From JBDRLV01 sp043812755 (GTDB lineage: Bacteria > Patescibacteriota > Patescibacteriia > UBA9934 > GWF2-40-263), in the NCBI GenBank assembly GCA_043812755.1, contig JBDRLV010000070.1, positions 1 through 24,392 on the forward strand: a stretch of 24,392 nt of DNA, written 5' to 3'. The notes beneath the pieces were generated by a model that was given only the letters and a program-made list of their open reading frames with translations, ran no database searches and had not been told where the DNA came from. Made by a program: the position numbers and the translations under genes. This document shows positions 7,600 to 14,127 of this stretch, one piece after another (the stretch's first letter is position 1; the number at the start of each line of letters is the position of its first letter).

Positions 7600-7674
7600 A
7601 TGAGGAAGTTGTTTCTGAAGAAGGTTCGGGCCCTGAAGAAGCTTCGCGCGTTCTACAACTGCAGTATGGGCTGA
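7600..7674 (+). CDS. Candidate RiPP precursor peptide, 24 aa
   Basis: This is a 24-codon gene between two radical SAM/SPASM genes. ATG 7600 has an excellent ribosome site (AAGGAGG, 8 nt spacing), and the ORF ends at TGA 7672-7674. The first 17 residues are strongly cationic and amphipathic (3 Arg, 5 Lys, alternating with Leu/Val/Phe, no acidic residue) and would serve as the leader. The last seven are FYNCSMG, the only part with Tyr, Asn, Cys and Ser, and so the likely modified core. FYN fits the aromatic-X-Asn pattern reported for three-residue cyclophane products (triceptides), and the single Cys would also allow a thioether. Too short to score by codon statistics; the case rests on position, ribosome site and composition. 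The local GC (32 of 60 bases in 7621-7680) is higher than in nearby genes. It could instead be a regulatory leader peptide for the next gene. Confidence 0.65.
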   Translation: MRKLFLKKVRALKKLRAFYNCSMG

Positions 7675-7695
7675 GAAAGTCCGCGCTGCCACGTT

Positions 7696-7731
7696 TGCGT
7701 GGAGGAGCCTTGAGCAACTCCACGCATTTTT
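7696..7731 (+). terminator. Attenuator between peptide gene and second radical SAM gene
   Basis: TGCGTGGAG (7696-7704) pairs perfectly with CTCCACGCA (7718-7726), followed by five Ts (7727-7731), 22 bp after the peptide stop and 16 bp before the next ATG. An alternative, mutually exclusive hairpin CCACG (7689-7693)/CGTGG (7698-7702) uses the same bases and would break the terminator stem. This fits partial termination that yields more precursor than enzyme, or conditional read-through. Confidence 0.65.
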
Positions 7732-7747
7732 AATTCAGGAGGTCAAA

Positions 7748-9070
7748 ATGCGATGGTCGCAGTTTGTCCATTTTTTCCCACACACCAAAGTTCTTTGGCA
7801 TGCGCTAAAGTTTGAAAAGCACATTGTTTGTGAGCCAGAAACTTTTTCTGATTTTTTAAGAGGGGGCAATGTTAGGCCAGAAAATCTTAGCGATACTCTC
7901 CTTGCTGAATTGTTGGCCAAAGGGTTTATCATTGAGACTGAAGGCGAAGAAGCTTGTTTGCGCGATTACTCCTCTGTTATGGAAGAGAGACGCAATATTC
8001 AAGCTTTGTATCTCATTCTCACAACCAGATGCAATTTGCAATGTGCTTACTGTTTGTACAGTGCAAGTACAAGTGGTTCGCTTACAGGCATTGGTCAGCA
8101 TATGAGTGAAAGGGTTGCTTGCGAGGCAGTTGATCTGTTTGCGCAAGAGACAGCCAAGAATGATCGTGACCAATCTGGATACTGGGAAGAGGTTACTCTA
8201 TATGGTGGGGAGCCTTTGCTTAACCGAACCTGTCTTGAAAAAGCGGTTAGGTATATTCGACAGCTTCAGTCAGAAGGTAGGGAATGGCAAGATATCCATA
8301 TCGTGCTGAATACGAATGGAGTTTTGCTTGATGATCGTTTCATCAAATTCGCGCGTAATGAAAAAGTTGAGATTCAGGTCTCAATTGACGGACCGAAGAA
8401 TGTTCATGATCAAGTGCGTCAGTTTCGTGGTGGAAAAGGAAGTTTTGATTCTGTAATGCGAGGACTTGAGGCGATTCAATCTGTTGGGCTTGATTTTATT
8501 CCGCTTTTAACCATTACTGATGCAAACATGGACTCACTTGCTGATTGTGTTGGATGGTTATGTGAGAAGTTTTCCATTAAGCAGTATGGCCTTAATCTTT
8601 TGATGCACACAAGCGGAGATGTTGATCCAAGCTACGGCATTAGAGCAGCTAAGGCAATGCAAGAGACACATCTTGTTTCTGAGTCGTTTGGTGCGATTGA
8701 TAAGAATTATGGCGGGGCTTTTGATACCTTTGCTGAGAAACGGATTGCATCGCAATCGTGTGGTGCTGGTCGAAAGCTGGTAGTGTTTCCAAATGCTGAA
8801 ATACATGCTTGCCAAGCGCTTGAGGCAAGCGGAATCACCAAGGTTGGTCAGTTACCAGCATTTACTCCAGATGATCCAAATCGCATATTGTGGGGCAGTA
8901 GAAATAGATTCAACAACTCAGAATGTCTGAATTGTCCTGCAATCGGTGGATGTGGTGGAGGTTGCGGGGCAAGTGGGTACAATGCTTTTGGTGATGCACA
9001 CGGCATTGATCCAAACCACTGCGCTTGGATGAAGTCAGTATTCGTTCAGTGGATAAAACAGATACAGTAA
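7748..9070 (+). CDS. Radical SAM/SPASM enzyme with RRE-like N-terminus (second)
   Basis: This 440-residue enzyme has three parts. Residues 1-75 have the size and pattern of a PqqD-like RiPP recognition element (…LWHALKFEKHIVC…SDTLLAELLAKGFII…), which binds leader peptides. The radical SAM core has CxxxCxxC as CNLQCAYC (Cys95, 99, 102), GGEPLLNR (153-160), and SIDGPKNVHDQVR (212-224). The SPASM tail has Cys338, 355, 393, 396, 402, 406 and 425, including the dense CPAIGGCGGGC stretch. The layout resembles sactipeptide/SCIFF maturases and anaerobic sulfatase-maturating enzymes. ATG 7748 follows AGGAGG. It ends the operon, with a terminator at 9092-9122. The RRE-like domain is assigned by pattern only. 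The presence of two different SPASM enzymes suggests two successive modifications of one peptide. Confidence 0.9.
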   Translation: MRWSQFVHFFPHTKVLWHALKFEKHIVCEPETFSDFLRGGNVRPENLSDTLLAELLAKGFIIETEGEEACLRDYSSVMEERRNIQALYLILTTRCNLQCAYCLYSASTSGSLTGIGQHMSERVACEAVDLFAQETAKNDRDQSGYWEEVTLYGGEPLLNRTCLEKAVRYIRQLQSEGREWQDIHIVLNTNGVLLDDRFIKFARNEKVEIQVSIDGPKNVHDQVRQFRGGKGSFDSVMRGLEAIQSVGLDFIPLLTITDANMDSLADCVGWLCEKFSIKQYGLNLLMHTSGDVDPSYGIRAAKAMQETHLVSESFGAIDKNYGGAFDTFAEKRIASQSCGAGRKLVVFPNAEIHACQALEASGITKVGQLPAFTPDDPNRILWGSRNRFNNSECLNCPAIGGCGGGCGASGYNAFGDAHGIDPNHCAWMKSVFVQWIKQIQ

Positions 9071-9091
9071 TCCAGACAAGCACTTATTTTG

Positions 9092-9122
9092 GGCCAAGAT
9101 TCTAAATATCTTGGTCTTTATT
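9092..9122 (+). terminator. Intrinsic terminator of the RiPP-like operon
   Basis: GGCCAAGAT (9092-9100) pairs with ATCTTGGTC (9108-9116) with one G-T wobble, followed by TTTATT. It lies 21 bp after the last operon gene and separates it from the S66 peptidase. Confidence 0.8.
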
Positions 9123-9139
9123 ATTTGTTGATAATTAGG

Positions 9140-9145
9140 TATAGT
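9140..9145 (+). promoter_or_regulatory. -10 box of the S66 peptidase gene
   Basis: TATAGT lies 9 nt before ATG 9155, with no Shine-Dalgarno sequence between. The -35 region is poor (TTTATT at 9117-9122). The spacing predicts a transcript starting at or within a few bases of the ATG. Confidence 0.5.
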
Positions 9146-9154
9146 ATATTAAAT

Positions 9155-10069
9155 ATGAAAATTTTTGGATTAAAAAAAGGAGATGTGTTTGGTGTGATTG
9201 CTCCATCTCGTCCGATTCACAACATCAAAAGTGAAGTAGAAGACGGAATGTCAGTAATCAAAAAAAATGGTTTTATTGTTAAGCCGGGTGGAAACATCAA
9301 TAAGCATTTTTTTTATTCTGCTGGAAAAGTCGCAGAACGTATTTTTGATATTCACGAGATGTTTTCGGATAAAGAAGTTCGGGCAATCATTTGTGCTACT
9401 GGTGGTGCAAGTGCCAGTCAGCTTATTGAAAAACTTGATTATGATTTGATTAAAAATAATCCTAAGTTTTTTTTGGGTTACAGTGACATTACTTCTTTAT
9501 TATTAGCAATTCATAAAAAAACTAAAATGCCAGTTTTTTACGGACCAGCTGTTTATGATTTTTCAAATTTATCATCATCAGCTAAGAAATTTCTTTTTCA
9601 AATGTTTGCGCAGGAACAATATAATTTTAAATATCCGAGTTTGGGTAAAACCTGGCGAAAGGGTAAAGCAAAAGGGAAACTTGTAGGTGGGGTTCTTTCA
9701 CGGATTGACGGCCTTTTGGCAACAGGATTTATGCCTGATTTGGATGGAAAGATTTTGTTTTGGGAGGAGACTGGTGTCTGTCCTGCCATGATTGATTTTT
9801 TACTTCAACAACTTAAATTGGCGGGAGTTTTTGATAAAATTAGTGGCATGATAGTTGGCCACTTATCTGATTGTATTGATAAAAAATATCCAAACGATAA
9901 TCGTTCGATTGCCGAGATTGTGCTTGAGCGAACTGAAGGTTTCAATTTTCCAATTTTGAAAGTGGAGTATTTTGGTCATGATATTAAGAATTTTTATACA
10001 ATGCCAATTGGTTATGAAGCGTGGCTAGACGCAGGGAAAAAGAGTTTATCGGTTAGGTTGCCTTCATAA
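9155..10069 (+). CDS. S66 family peptidase (LD-carboxypeptidase/MccF-like)
   Basis: This 304-residue protein belongs to serine peptidase family S66, which includes the murein LD-carboxypeptidase LdcA and the microcin C immunity peptidase MccF. The nucleophile Ser110 is in LGYSDIT (107-113). The other triad members are most likely Glu204/205 (WEET) and His236 (VGH). The ATGGASASQLIEKLD segment (81-95) and the opening KKGDVFGVIAPS are also typical. ATG 9155 is chosen because the upstream extension to 9089 runs through the operon terminator; the family usually starts near this point. Its own -10 box sits 9 nt upstream. It may recycle cell-wall tetrapeptides, or cleave a peptide antibiotic such as the product of the adjoining operon. 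The sequence does not decide between these. Confidence 0.9.
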   Translation: MKIFGLKKGDVFGVIAPSRPIHNIKSEVEDGMSVIKKNGFIVKPGGNINKHFFYSAGKVAERIFDIHEMFSDKEVRAIICATGGASASQLIEKLDYDLIKNNPKFFLGYSDITSLLLAIHKKTKMPVFYGPAVYDFSNLSSSAKKFLFQMFAQEQYNFKYPSLGKTWRKGKAKGKLVGGVLSRIDGLLATGFMPDLDGKILFWEETGVCPAMIDFLLQQLKLAGVFDKISGMIVGHLSDCIDKKYPNDNRSIAEIVLERTEGFNFPILKVEYFGHDIKNFYTMPIGYEAWLDAGKKSLSVRLPS

Positions 10070-10130
10070 AATATTTAAGCTAAATTTTTATTTAAGAGTA
10101 ATATAGTATTAATTATTTATAACTAAAAAT

Positions 10131-10385
10131 ATGAAGTTACACGCACACAAACTAGGTCTTGCAGGCGCTATTTTTTCGGCTCTTGCAATGTTAGTCTTAA
10201 GTATTGTAAACGCTTTCGGAATCTATACAGCTGCAACAGAGCAAATGCAAACCATGCATATGTTCTACACACCTGATGTTGTAGGTACAATTACAGGCAT
10301 GATTGAGGCTGCTGTAATCACTTATATTTCTTTGTTTGTTTTTGTTTTGATCTACAATAAACTTCTTAAAGGAGTAAAGAAATAA
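10131..10385 (+). CDS. DUF5676-like small membrane protein, 84 aa
   Basis: This is an 84-residue protein with two hydrophobic segments (about 9-32 and 49-76) separated by a short polar loop, starting MKLHAHKLGLAGAIFSAL and ending with a basic tail (YNKLLKGVKK). The pattern (MKL…KxGLA…, a middle Gly-Met-Ile segment, a terminal YNKL) resembles DUF5676 membrane proteins, whose function is unknown. No Shine-Dalgarno is present; TATAAC at 10118-10123 lies 7 nt before the ATG and TATAGT at 10102-10107 is an alternative -10. It is probably its own unit, as it is followed directly by another promoter at 10396. Confidence 0.8.
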   Translation: MKLHAHKLGLAGAIFSALAMLVLSIVNAFGIYTAATEQMQTMHMFYTPDVVGTITGMIEAAVITYISLFVFVLIYNKLLKGVKK

Positions 10386-10395
10386 TTAGTTCGAT

Positions 10396-10424
10396 TTGAC
10401 CCAATATTTCTTTCTTGCTATATT
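10396..10424 (+). promoter_or_regulatory. Promoter of the structured leader unit
   Basis: TTGACC (10396-10401), exactly 17 bp, TATATT (10419-10424). This predicts a start near 10431, three bases before the ATG of a 24-codon ORF. Confidence 0.75.
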
Positions 10425-10433
10425 GCACACAGT

Positions 10434-10508
10434 ATGAACATAAGCTTACGAACAAATCAGCCGGCTCTAAAGCTCCACATGGTGGTTAGCTTTGTTTGGC
10501 GTTCGTAA
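10434..10508 (+). CDS. Candidate leader peptide ORF, 24 aa
   Basis: ATG 10434 lies 9 nt after the -10 box, the same leaderless geometry as several large genes here. The ORF runs 24 codons (MNISLRTNQPALKLH…, ending …SFVWRS) and its TAA lies exactly in the 3' arm of the terminator stem 10446-10453/10501-10508. A ribosome on this ORF would therefore disrupt that stem. It may be a leader peptide for attenuation of the downstream 76-aa gene, or the unit may simply be an approximately 85-nt small RNA whose ORF is accidental. Confidence 0.35.
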   Translation: MNISLRTNQPALKLHMVVSFVWRS

Positions 10509-10514
10509 TTTTTT
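10446..10514 (+). terminator. Structured terminator (possible sRNA/attenuator)
   Basis: The outer stem TTACGAAC (10446-10453)/GTTCGTAA (10501-10508) is perfect and is followed by six Ts (10509-10514). Inside, GCC (10460-10462) pairs with GGC (10498-10500), AAAGCT (10469-10474) with AGCTTT (10488-10493), and CCAC (10475-10478) with GTGG (10482-10485). The whole stretch folds as one long arm, more elaborate than an ordinary terminator. Confidence 0.7.
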
Positions 10515-10527
10515 CGAAAGACAAAAT

Positions 10528-10565
10528 AAACTGATCATCATAGTGGTGGTCAGTTTTTCTTTTTG
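10528..10565 (+). terminator. Second terminator, directly before the 76-aa gene
   Basis: AAACTGATCATCA (10528-10540) pairs with 10544-10556 (two G-T wobbles) around a 3-nt loop, followed by a T-rich run up to 10564. The run ends at the GGAGG ribosome site (10565-10569). Transcripts from 10431 must pass this and the previous hairpin to reach ATG 10574. Confidence 0.75.
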
Positions 10566-10573
10566 GAGGCGTT

Positions 10574-10804
10574 ATGTGCGTTCAAAGGATTGTGATTATT
10601 GCTGATGGTCAAGATGTGGAGCGATTGGTTGATGCTTTGATAGGAGCTGGGCTTAATGGGCGATTGATTCATGTGTCAAGAGACGCAGGGTCAATGAAGC
10701 TTTTTCGAAAAGGTGTACGCGCTGATGTTCCAAATGGGCCATTGGAAATCGAAGATCCAGATGCGCAGATGCTTGCACAATTGGCACAAATTCGCGTGCC
10801 ATAA
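10574..10804 (+). CDS. Hypothetical protein, 76 aa
   Basis: This is an orphan of 76 residues with a well-placed GGAGG site before ATG 10574. The N-terminus (QRIVIIADGQDVERLVDALIGAGLNGRLIHVS) has the strand-helix-strand pattern of a small alpha/beta domain of the kind seen in PII-like or ACT-like proteins, but no binding motif confirms this. No Cys cluster or membrane segment is present. It sits behind two tandem terminators and is followed by a third (10811-10837), so its expression looks tightly gated. Function unknown. Confidence 0.65.
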   Translation: MCVQRIVIIADGQDVERLVDALIGAGLNGRLIHVSRDAGSMKLFRKGVRADVPNGPLEIEDPDAQMLAQLAQIRVP

Positions 10805-10810
10805 ACTCTT

Positions 10811-10837
10811 AGGGCTTGTGTTTAACACAGGCCTTTT
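10811..10837 (+). terminator. Intrinsic terminator of the 76-aa gene
   Basis: AGGGCTTGTG (10811-10820) pairs with CACAGGCCT (10826-10834) with one bulged G and one wobble, followed by a T-tract (TTTTT), starting 7 bp after the stop codon. Confidence 0.8.
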
Positions 10838-10881
10838 TATTTTCTTTTTTTATGAAAAAAGGGTAAAGTGTTTATACTATT

Positions 10882-12120
10882 ATGCGTATAGCAATTATAG
10901 GTGGAGGACCTGCGGGAATGATGTGTGCTGCAACTATTTGCGAGGCAAATCCATCTGCAAAAATATATTTAATTGATCGCAATAATCACCTTGGAGCAAA
11001 GGTGATTATTTCAGGAGGAGGAAGGTGCAATGTAACAACTGGAATTAATGATGTAAAAACAGTTTTAAAAAATTATCCGCGTGGTGGAAAGTTTCTTACA
11101 AAAGCCACGTATGCTTTTCCACCAAGTGCTGTGTACGATTGGTTTGAATCTCATGGGGTTCCTCTAAAAGTTCAAGATGACATGCGCGTGTTTCCTGTTT
11201 CAGATAATGGCAAAGATGTTGTTAGGATTTTTGAAAAGATTTTTGATGAGTTGGGTGTGTGTGTAATGCTCAATCAATCTGTTGAATCAGTACAAAAGAA
11301 AAAAAATGAATTTTTTATTACAGTCAAAAATAAAAAAGAACCACTCATTGTTGATAAACTTGTCATTACAACAGGCGGACAGGCGTATCGTAAGACTGGT
11401 TCAAAGGGCGATGGCTATGCATTTGCGCAATCTTTGGGGCATACAATTACTCCGCTTGCGCCAAGTCTTAGCGCACTTTGTACAAAAGAAAAATGGCCAG
11501 CAAAAGTATCAGGACTATCGTTTGGAAAAGCGACAATTAAAGCTTTGGGCAAAAAGATATATTCATTCACAGGGCCGTTTTTATTCACACACAAAGGTGT
11601 GAGTGGTCCTGCTGTTTTTGCATTATCTTCTCTTGTTGCGTTTGAAAAACAGGATGCCAAACATCCATTACAGATCACAATTGATCTTTTCCCAGATGAC
11701 ACTCTTGAAAGACTTTGTGCAAGGTCTTTAAGACTCATTGAACAAAATAAAACCAAGCAGTTAATAAATATAATTGGTCTGTTTGTGCCAAAGTCTTTGG
11801 CACAAATTGTTGTAGATGAACTTAGTTTGTCTGCATCTGTTCGTGCAGATCAGGTTGCAAAAAAAGAAATTAATGCGTGTATTGATTGGCTAAAGTCTGT
11901 CCCGCTAACAGTTGTTTCAGCAGGCGCAGGAGATGAGTTTGTTACAGCAGGCGGAGTTGAGCTTTCAGAAATTGATTCAAAAACAATGGAGTCAAAAGTA
12001 TGCCTTGGCCTTTATTTTGCAGGAGAAGTTATGAATGTAGATGGATTTACAGGTGGATTTAATCTGCAAGCATCATGGGCAACAGGGCGCGTTGCTGGTA
12101 AGCATGTTGGATATATGTGA
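10882..12120 (+). CDS. BaiN/HI0933-family FAD-dependent oxidoreductase
   Basis: This 412-residue flavoprotein belongs to the HI0933/YhiN/BaiN family of NAD(P)/FAD-dependent oxidoreductases; physiological substrates are poorly known. The Rossmann dinucleotide motif is IIGGGPAGMMCA (5-16), with LIDRNNHLGAKVIISGGGRCNVTT following in the family-typical position. TGGQAYRKTGSKGDGYAFA marks the second FAD-contact segment, and the C-terminus has the hallmark LGLYFAGEVMNVDGFTGGFNLQ and ASWATGRVAG. Length fits the family. No ribosome site is present; TATACT at 10873-10878 is only 3 nt before ATG 10882 (TTTATA at 10871-10876 is an alternative), so the mRNA is probably leaderless. Single-gene unit. Confidence 0.9.
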   Translation: MRIAIIGGGPAGMMCAATICEANPSAKIYLIDRNNHLGAKVIISGGGRCNVTTGINDVKTVLKNYPRGGKFLTKATYAFPPSAVYDWFESHGVPLKVQDDMRVFPVSDNGKDVVRIFEKIFDELGVCVMLNQSVESVQKKKNEFFITVKNKKEPLIVDKLVITTGGQAYRKTGSKGDGYAFAQSLGHTITPLAPSLSALCTKEKWPAKVSGLSFGKATIKALGKKIYSFTGPFLFTHKGVSGPAVFALSSLVAFEKQDAKHPLQITIDLFPDDTLERLCARSLRLIEQNKTKQLINIIGLFVPKSLAQIVVDELSLSASVRADQVAKKEINACIDWLKSVPLTVVSAGAGDEFVTAGGVELSEIDSKTMESKVCLGLYFAGEVMNVDGFTGGFNLQASWATGRVAGKHVGYM

Positions 12121-12150
12121 TATTTTAAATTACATTCGTTTATTATTCTG

Positions 12151-12203
12151 GTAGCCGCAACCTTTAGGTTGCGTTTCGCGTGCAGGCTTCAGCCTATGGC
12201 TAC
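12151..12203. repeat. REP-like composite palindrome
   Basis: Outer arms GTAGCC (12151-12156) and GGCTAC (12198-12203) enclose two hairpins: GCAACC-TTTA-GGTTGC (12157-12172) and AGGCT/AGCCT (12184-12195). This nested, non-coding architecture is that of REP/REPIN-type or MITE-like elements, which in other bacteria are mobilised by RAYT transposases like the one at 784-1638. Its end sequence differs from the element ends at 739/1656. Confidence 0.55.
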
Positions 12204-12244
12204 TGGTCCGACGCAAGACCTCGTTTTTCATCTTTATAAAGTTG

Positions 12245-12283
12245 GCATAACAAACGACCAGCATTGCTGGTCGTTTGTTATGC
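12245..12283. terminator. 39-bp near-perfect palindrome, bidirectional terminator
   Basis: Bases 12245-12263 pair perfectly with 12265-12283 (19 bp, central T). It contains the typA stop codon (12278-12280) and separates two convergent genes. On the plus strand a T-run follows about 10 nt later; the minus-strand side lacks a clear T-tract. The core ACGACCAGCA resembles the terminator at 4661-4690. Confidence 0.7.
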
Positions 12284-14074
12284 GACATGATGTTTTTTTC
12301 TTTCGTGTTCCTTCAAATATTTTTTACGGATTCGAATTGATTTTGGAGTTACCTCAACGAGCTCATCATCAGCAATATATTCTAGGGCTCGCTCTAAAGT
12401 CATCTCAAGAGGAGGAGTAAGTTTGATTGCTACATCAGCTCCTGCTGCGCGCATGTTTGTAAGTTTTTTCCCTTTAATTGCATTTACAACCATATTGTTT
12501 TTCATGCTCATACCTAGAACCATTCCTTCATATATATCAACCACAGGTCCAATAAATAACGGCCCTCGTTCCTGTAAAGTATCCAGAGCATAAGCAGTAG
12601 TTTTTCCATCAAAACCTGAAATAAGAGATCCAGTTGCTCTGCGAGTTATTTCACCTTTAAAAACGTCATAATGAGAAAATTGGTGAGAGAGCTGGCCTTC
12701 TCCTTTTGTATCTGTAATAAATTCTGTGCGGTAACCAAGCAGTCCTCGGATTGGGACAATGTATTCAATTCGGGTTGATCCATTTTCAGATTTCATGTTT
12801 GTCATTTCACCTTTTCGTTTGCCCATTTTTTCAATAACAATACCTGTGATGTCATCGGGCACATCAATGACAACATTTTCATAAGGCTCTTGTTGTTTGC
12901 CGTCTTTTTCAATCATCACGACGCGCGGTTGGCTTACTTGAAGCTCAAATCCTTCACGGCGCATTTGCTCAATCAAAATTGCAATATGCATTTCTCCACG
13001 ACCACTTATTGTAAAGAGATCTGAAGTCTCTGCAAATTCTATTTTAAGCCCAACATTTGTTTCAAGTTCCTTTAGTAATCGTTCACGAATTTGTCGTGAT
13101 GTAATAAGTTTTCCATCTTGTCCAGCAAAAGGGGAGTTGTTTACCATGAAGTCCATTTTAATTGTAGGAGGATCAATAGCAATAAAAGGAAGTGGTTCTG
13201 CTTTTGGATTTTCTGCAATTGTATCACCTACAAACACATTAGGGATTCCTGCGATTTGAACAATGTCACCTGCTTCTGCTTCTTGGACTTCAATTTTATG
13301 GAGCCCTTGATTTGTGAAAATTTTTGTTATTTTGTGGTTTTCTCGCGTACCATCATGTTTGATAAGCGTAATTTTAGAGCCAGCTTTTGCTACTCCTTCA
13401 TAAATTCGTCCAACTGCCAAGCGCCCTACAAAATCATTGTAATCTAAATTTGCAGGTTGCATGCGCAAAGGCACATCAGTATTGTGCAAAGCAGGTGGAA
13501 CAGTTTCAAGAATAGTTGAAAAAAGTGGTTTGAGATCTTTACTATCATCATTAAAATCTAGCTTGGCAATTCCTTGTTTTGCATTAGTGTAAATGTGTTT
13601 AAAATTTAACTGTTCATCAGTTGCGCCAAGTTCAACAAATAGATCAAAAAGCATGTTAAGCACTTCATCAGGGCGAGCAGAAGGTTTGTCAATTTTGTTA
13701 ATAACAACAATTGGTTTAAGACCAAGTGCGAGCGACTTGCGTAGCACGAATTTGGTTTGAGGCATTGGGCCTTCATATGCATCAACAAGCAATAAAACGG
13801 AGTCAACCATGCGCAAAACGCGTTCAACCTCAGAACCAAAGTCAGAGTGGCCAGGAGTGTCTACAATATTGATTTTAATACCCTCAAGGACAATGGATGT
13901 ATTTTTAGAATAGATCGTAATACCACGCTCTTTTTCAAGTTCATTGGAATCCATAACCCGATCAATAATAGCTTCGCGTTCAGAAAAAGCGCCAGACTGT
14001 TTGAGCATGGCGTCAATGAGTGTAGTTTTTCCGTGATCTACGTGAGCAATTATTGCAATGTTTCGAAACTCCAT
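12278..14074 (-). CDS. typA: GTPase TypA/BipA
   Basis: This 598-residue translational GTPase acts on the ribosome, notably under stress and in late subunit assembly. The G1 motif is AHVDHGKTT (10-18). Switch I includes NELEKERGITI, G3 is DTPGHSDFG and G4 is NKIDKPSARP. After domain II comes the BipA-specific C-terminus (TNMKSENGSTRIEYIVPIRGLLGYR, LTNMRAAGADVAIKLTPPLEMTLERALEYIADDELVEVTPKSIRIRK). ATG 14074 is preferred over 14086 because MEFRNIAIIAHVDHGK is the usual family start. The promoter at 14086-14114 puts the transcript start a few bases before it, with no ribosome site. The gene ends inside the palindrome at 12245-12283. Length is as expected. Confidence 0.95.
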   Translation of the reverse strand: MEFRNIAIIAHVDHGKTTLIDAMLKQSGAFSEREAIIDRVMDSNELEKERGITIYSKNTSIVLEGIKINIVDTPGHSDFGSEVERVLRMVDSVLLLVDAYEGPMPQTKFVLRKSLALGLKPIVVINKIDKPSARPDEVLNMLFDLFVELGATDEQLNFKHIYTNAKQGIAKLDFNDDSKDLKPLFSTILETVPPALHNTDVPLRMQPANLDYNDFVGRLAVGRIYEGVAKAGSKITLIKHDGTRENHKITKIFTNQGLHKIEVQEAEAGDIVQIAGIPNVFVGDTIAENPKAEPLPFIAIDPPTIKMDFMVNNSPFAGQDGKLITSRQIRERLLKELETNVGLKIEFAETSDLFTISGRGEMHIAILIEQMRREGFELQVSQPRVVMIEKDGKQQEPYENVVIDVPDDITGIVIEKMGKRKGEMTNMKSENGSTRIEYIVPIRGLLGYRTEFITDTKGEGQLSHQFSHYDVFKGEITRRATGSLISGFDGKTTAYALDTLQERGPLFIGPVVDIYEGMVLGMSMKNNMVVNAIKGKKLTNMRAAGADVAIKLTPPLEMTLERALEYIADDELVEVTPKSIRIRKKYLKEHERKKHHVA

Positions 14075-14085
14075 AAGAAAGCGCA

Positions 14086-14114
14086 ATGATATCAGTTATT
14101 TATTAGTGCGTCAA
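14086..14114 (-). promoter_or_regulatory. typA promoter
   Basis: On the minus strand TTGACG (14109-14114), exactly 17 bp, TATCAT (14086-14091). The ATG follows 11 nt after the -10 box, giving a leader of only about 4 nt. This -10 box also rules out the upstream ATG at 14086. Confidence 0.75.
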
Positions 14115-14127
14115 TAAAGGCGCTGTT

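Noticed and set aside
7524..7733. 69-codon frame overlapping the peptide gene as an alternative precursor
   Set aside because: Its ATG lacks a ribosome site, and it reads through the AAGGAGG of the 24-codon gene and the attenuator stem. The 24-codon frame has the good site.
10434..10515. tRNA-like gene in the structured leader
   Set aside because: No T-loop GTTCRA-type motif, no 7-bp acceptor stem or anticodon arm; the fold is one long arm with a T-tract.
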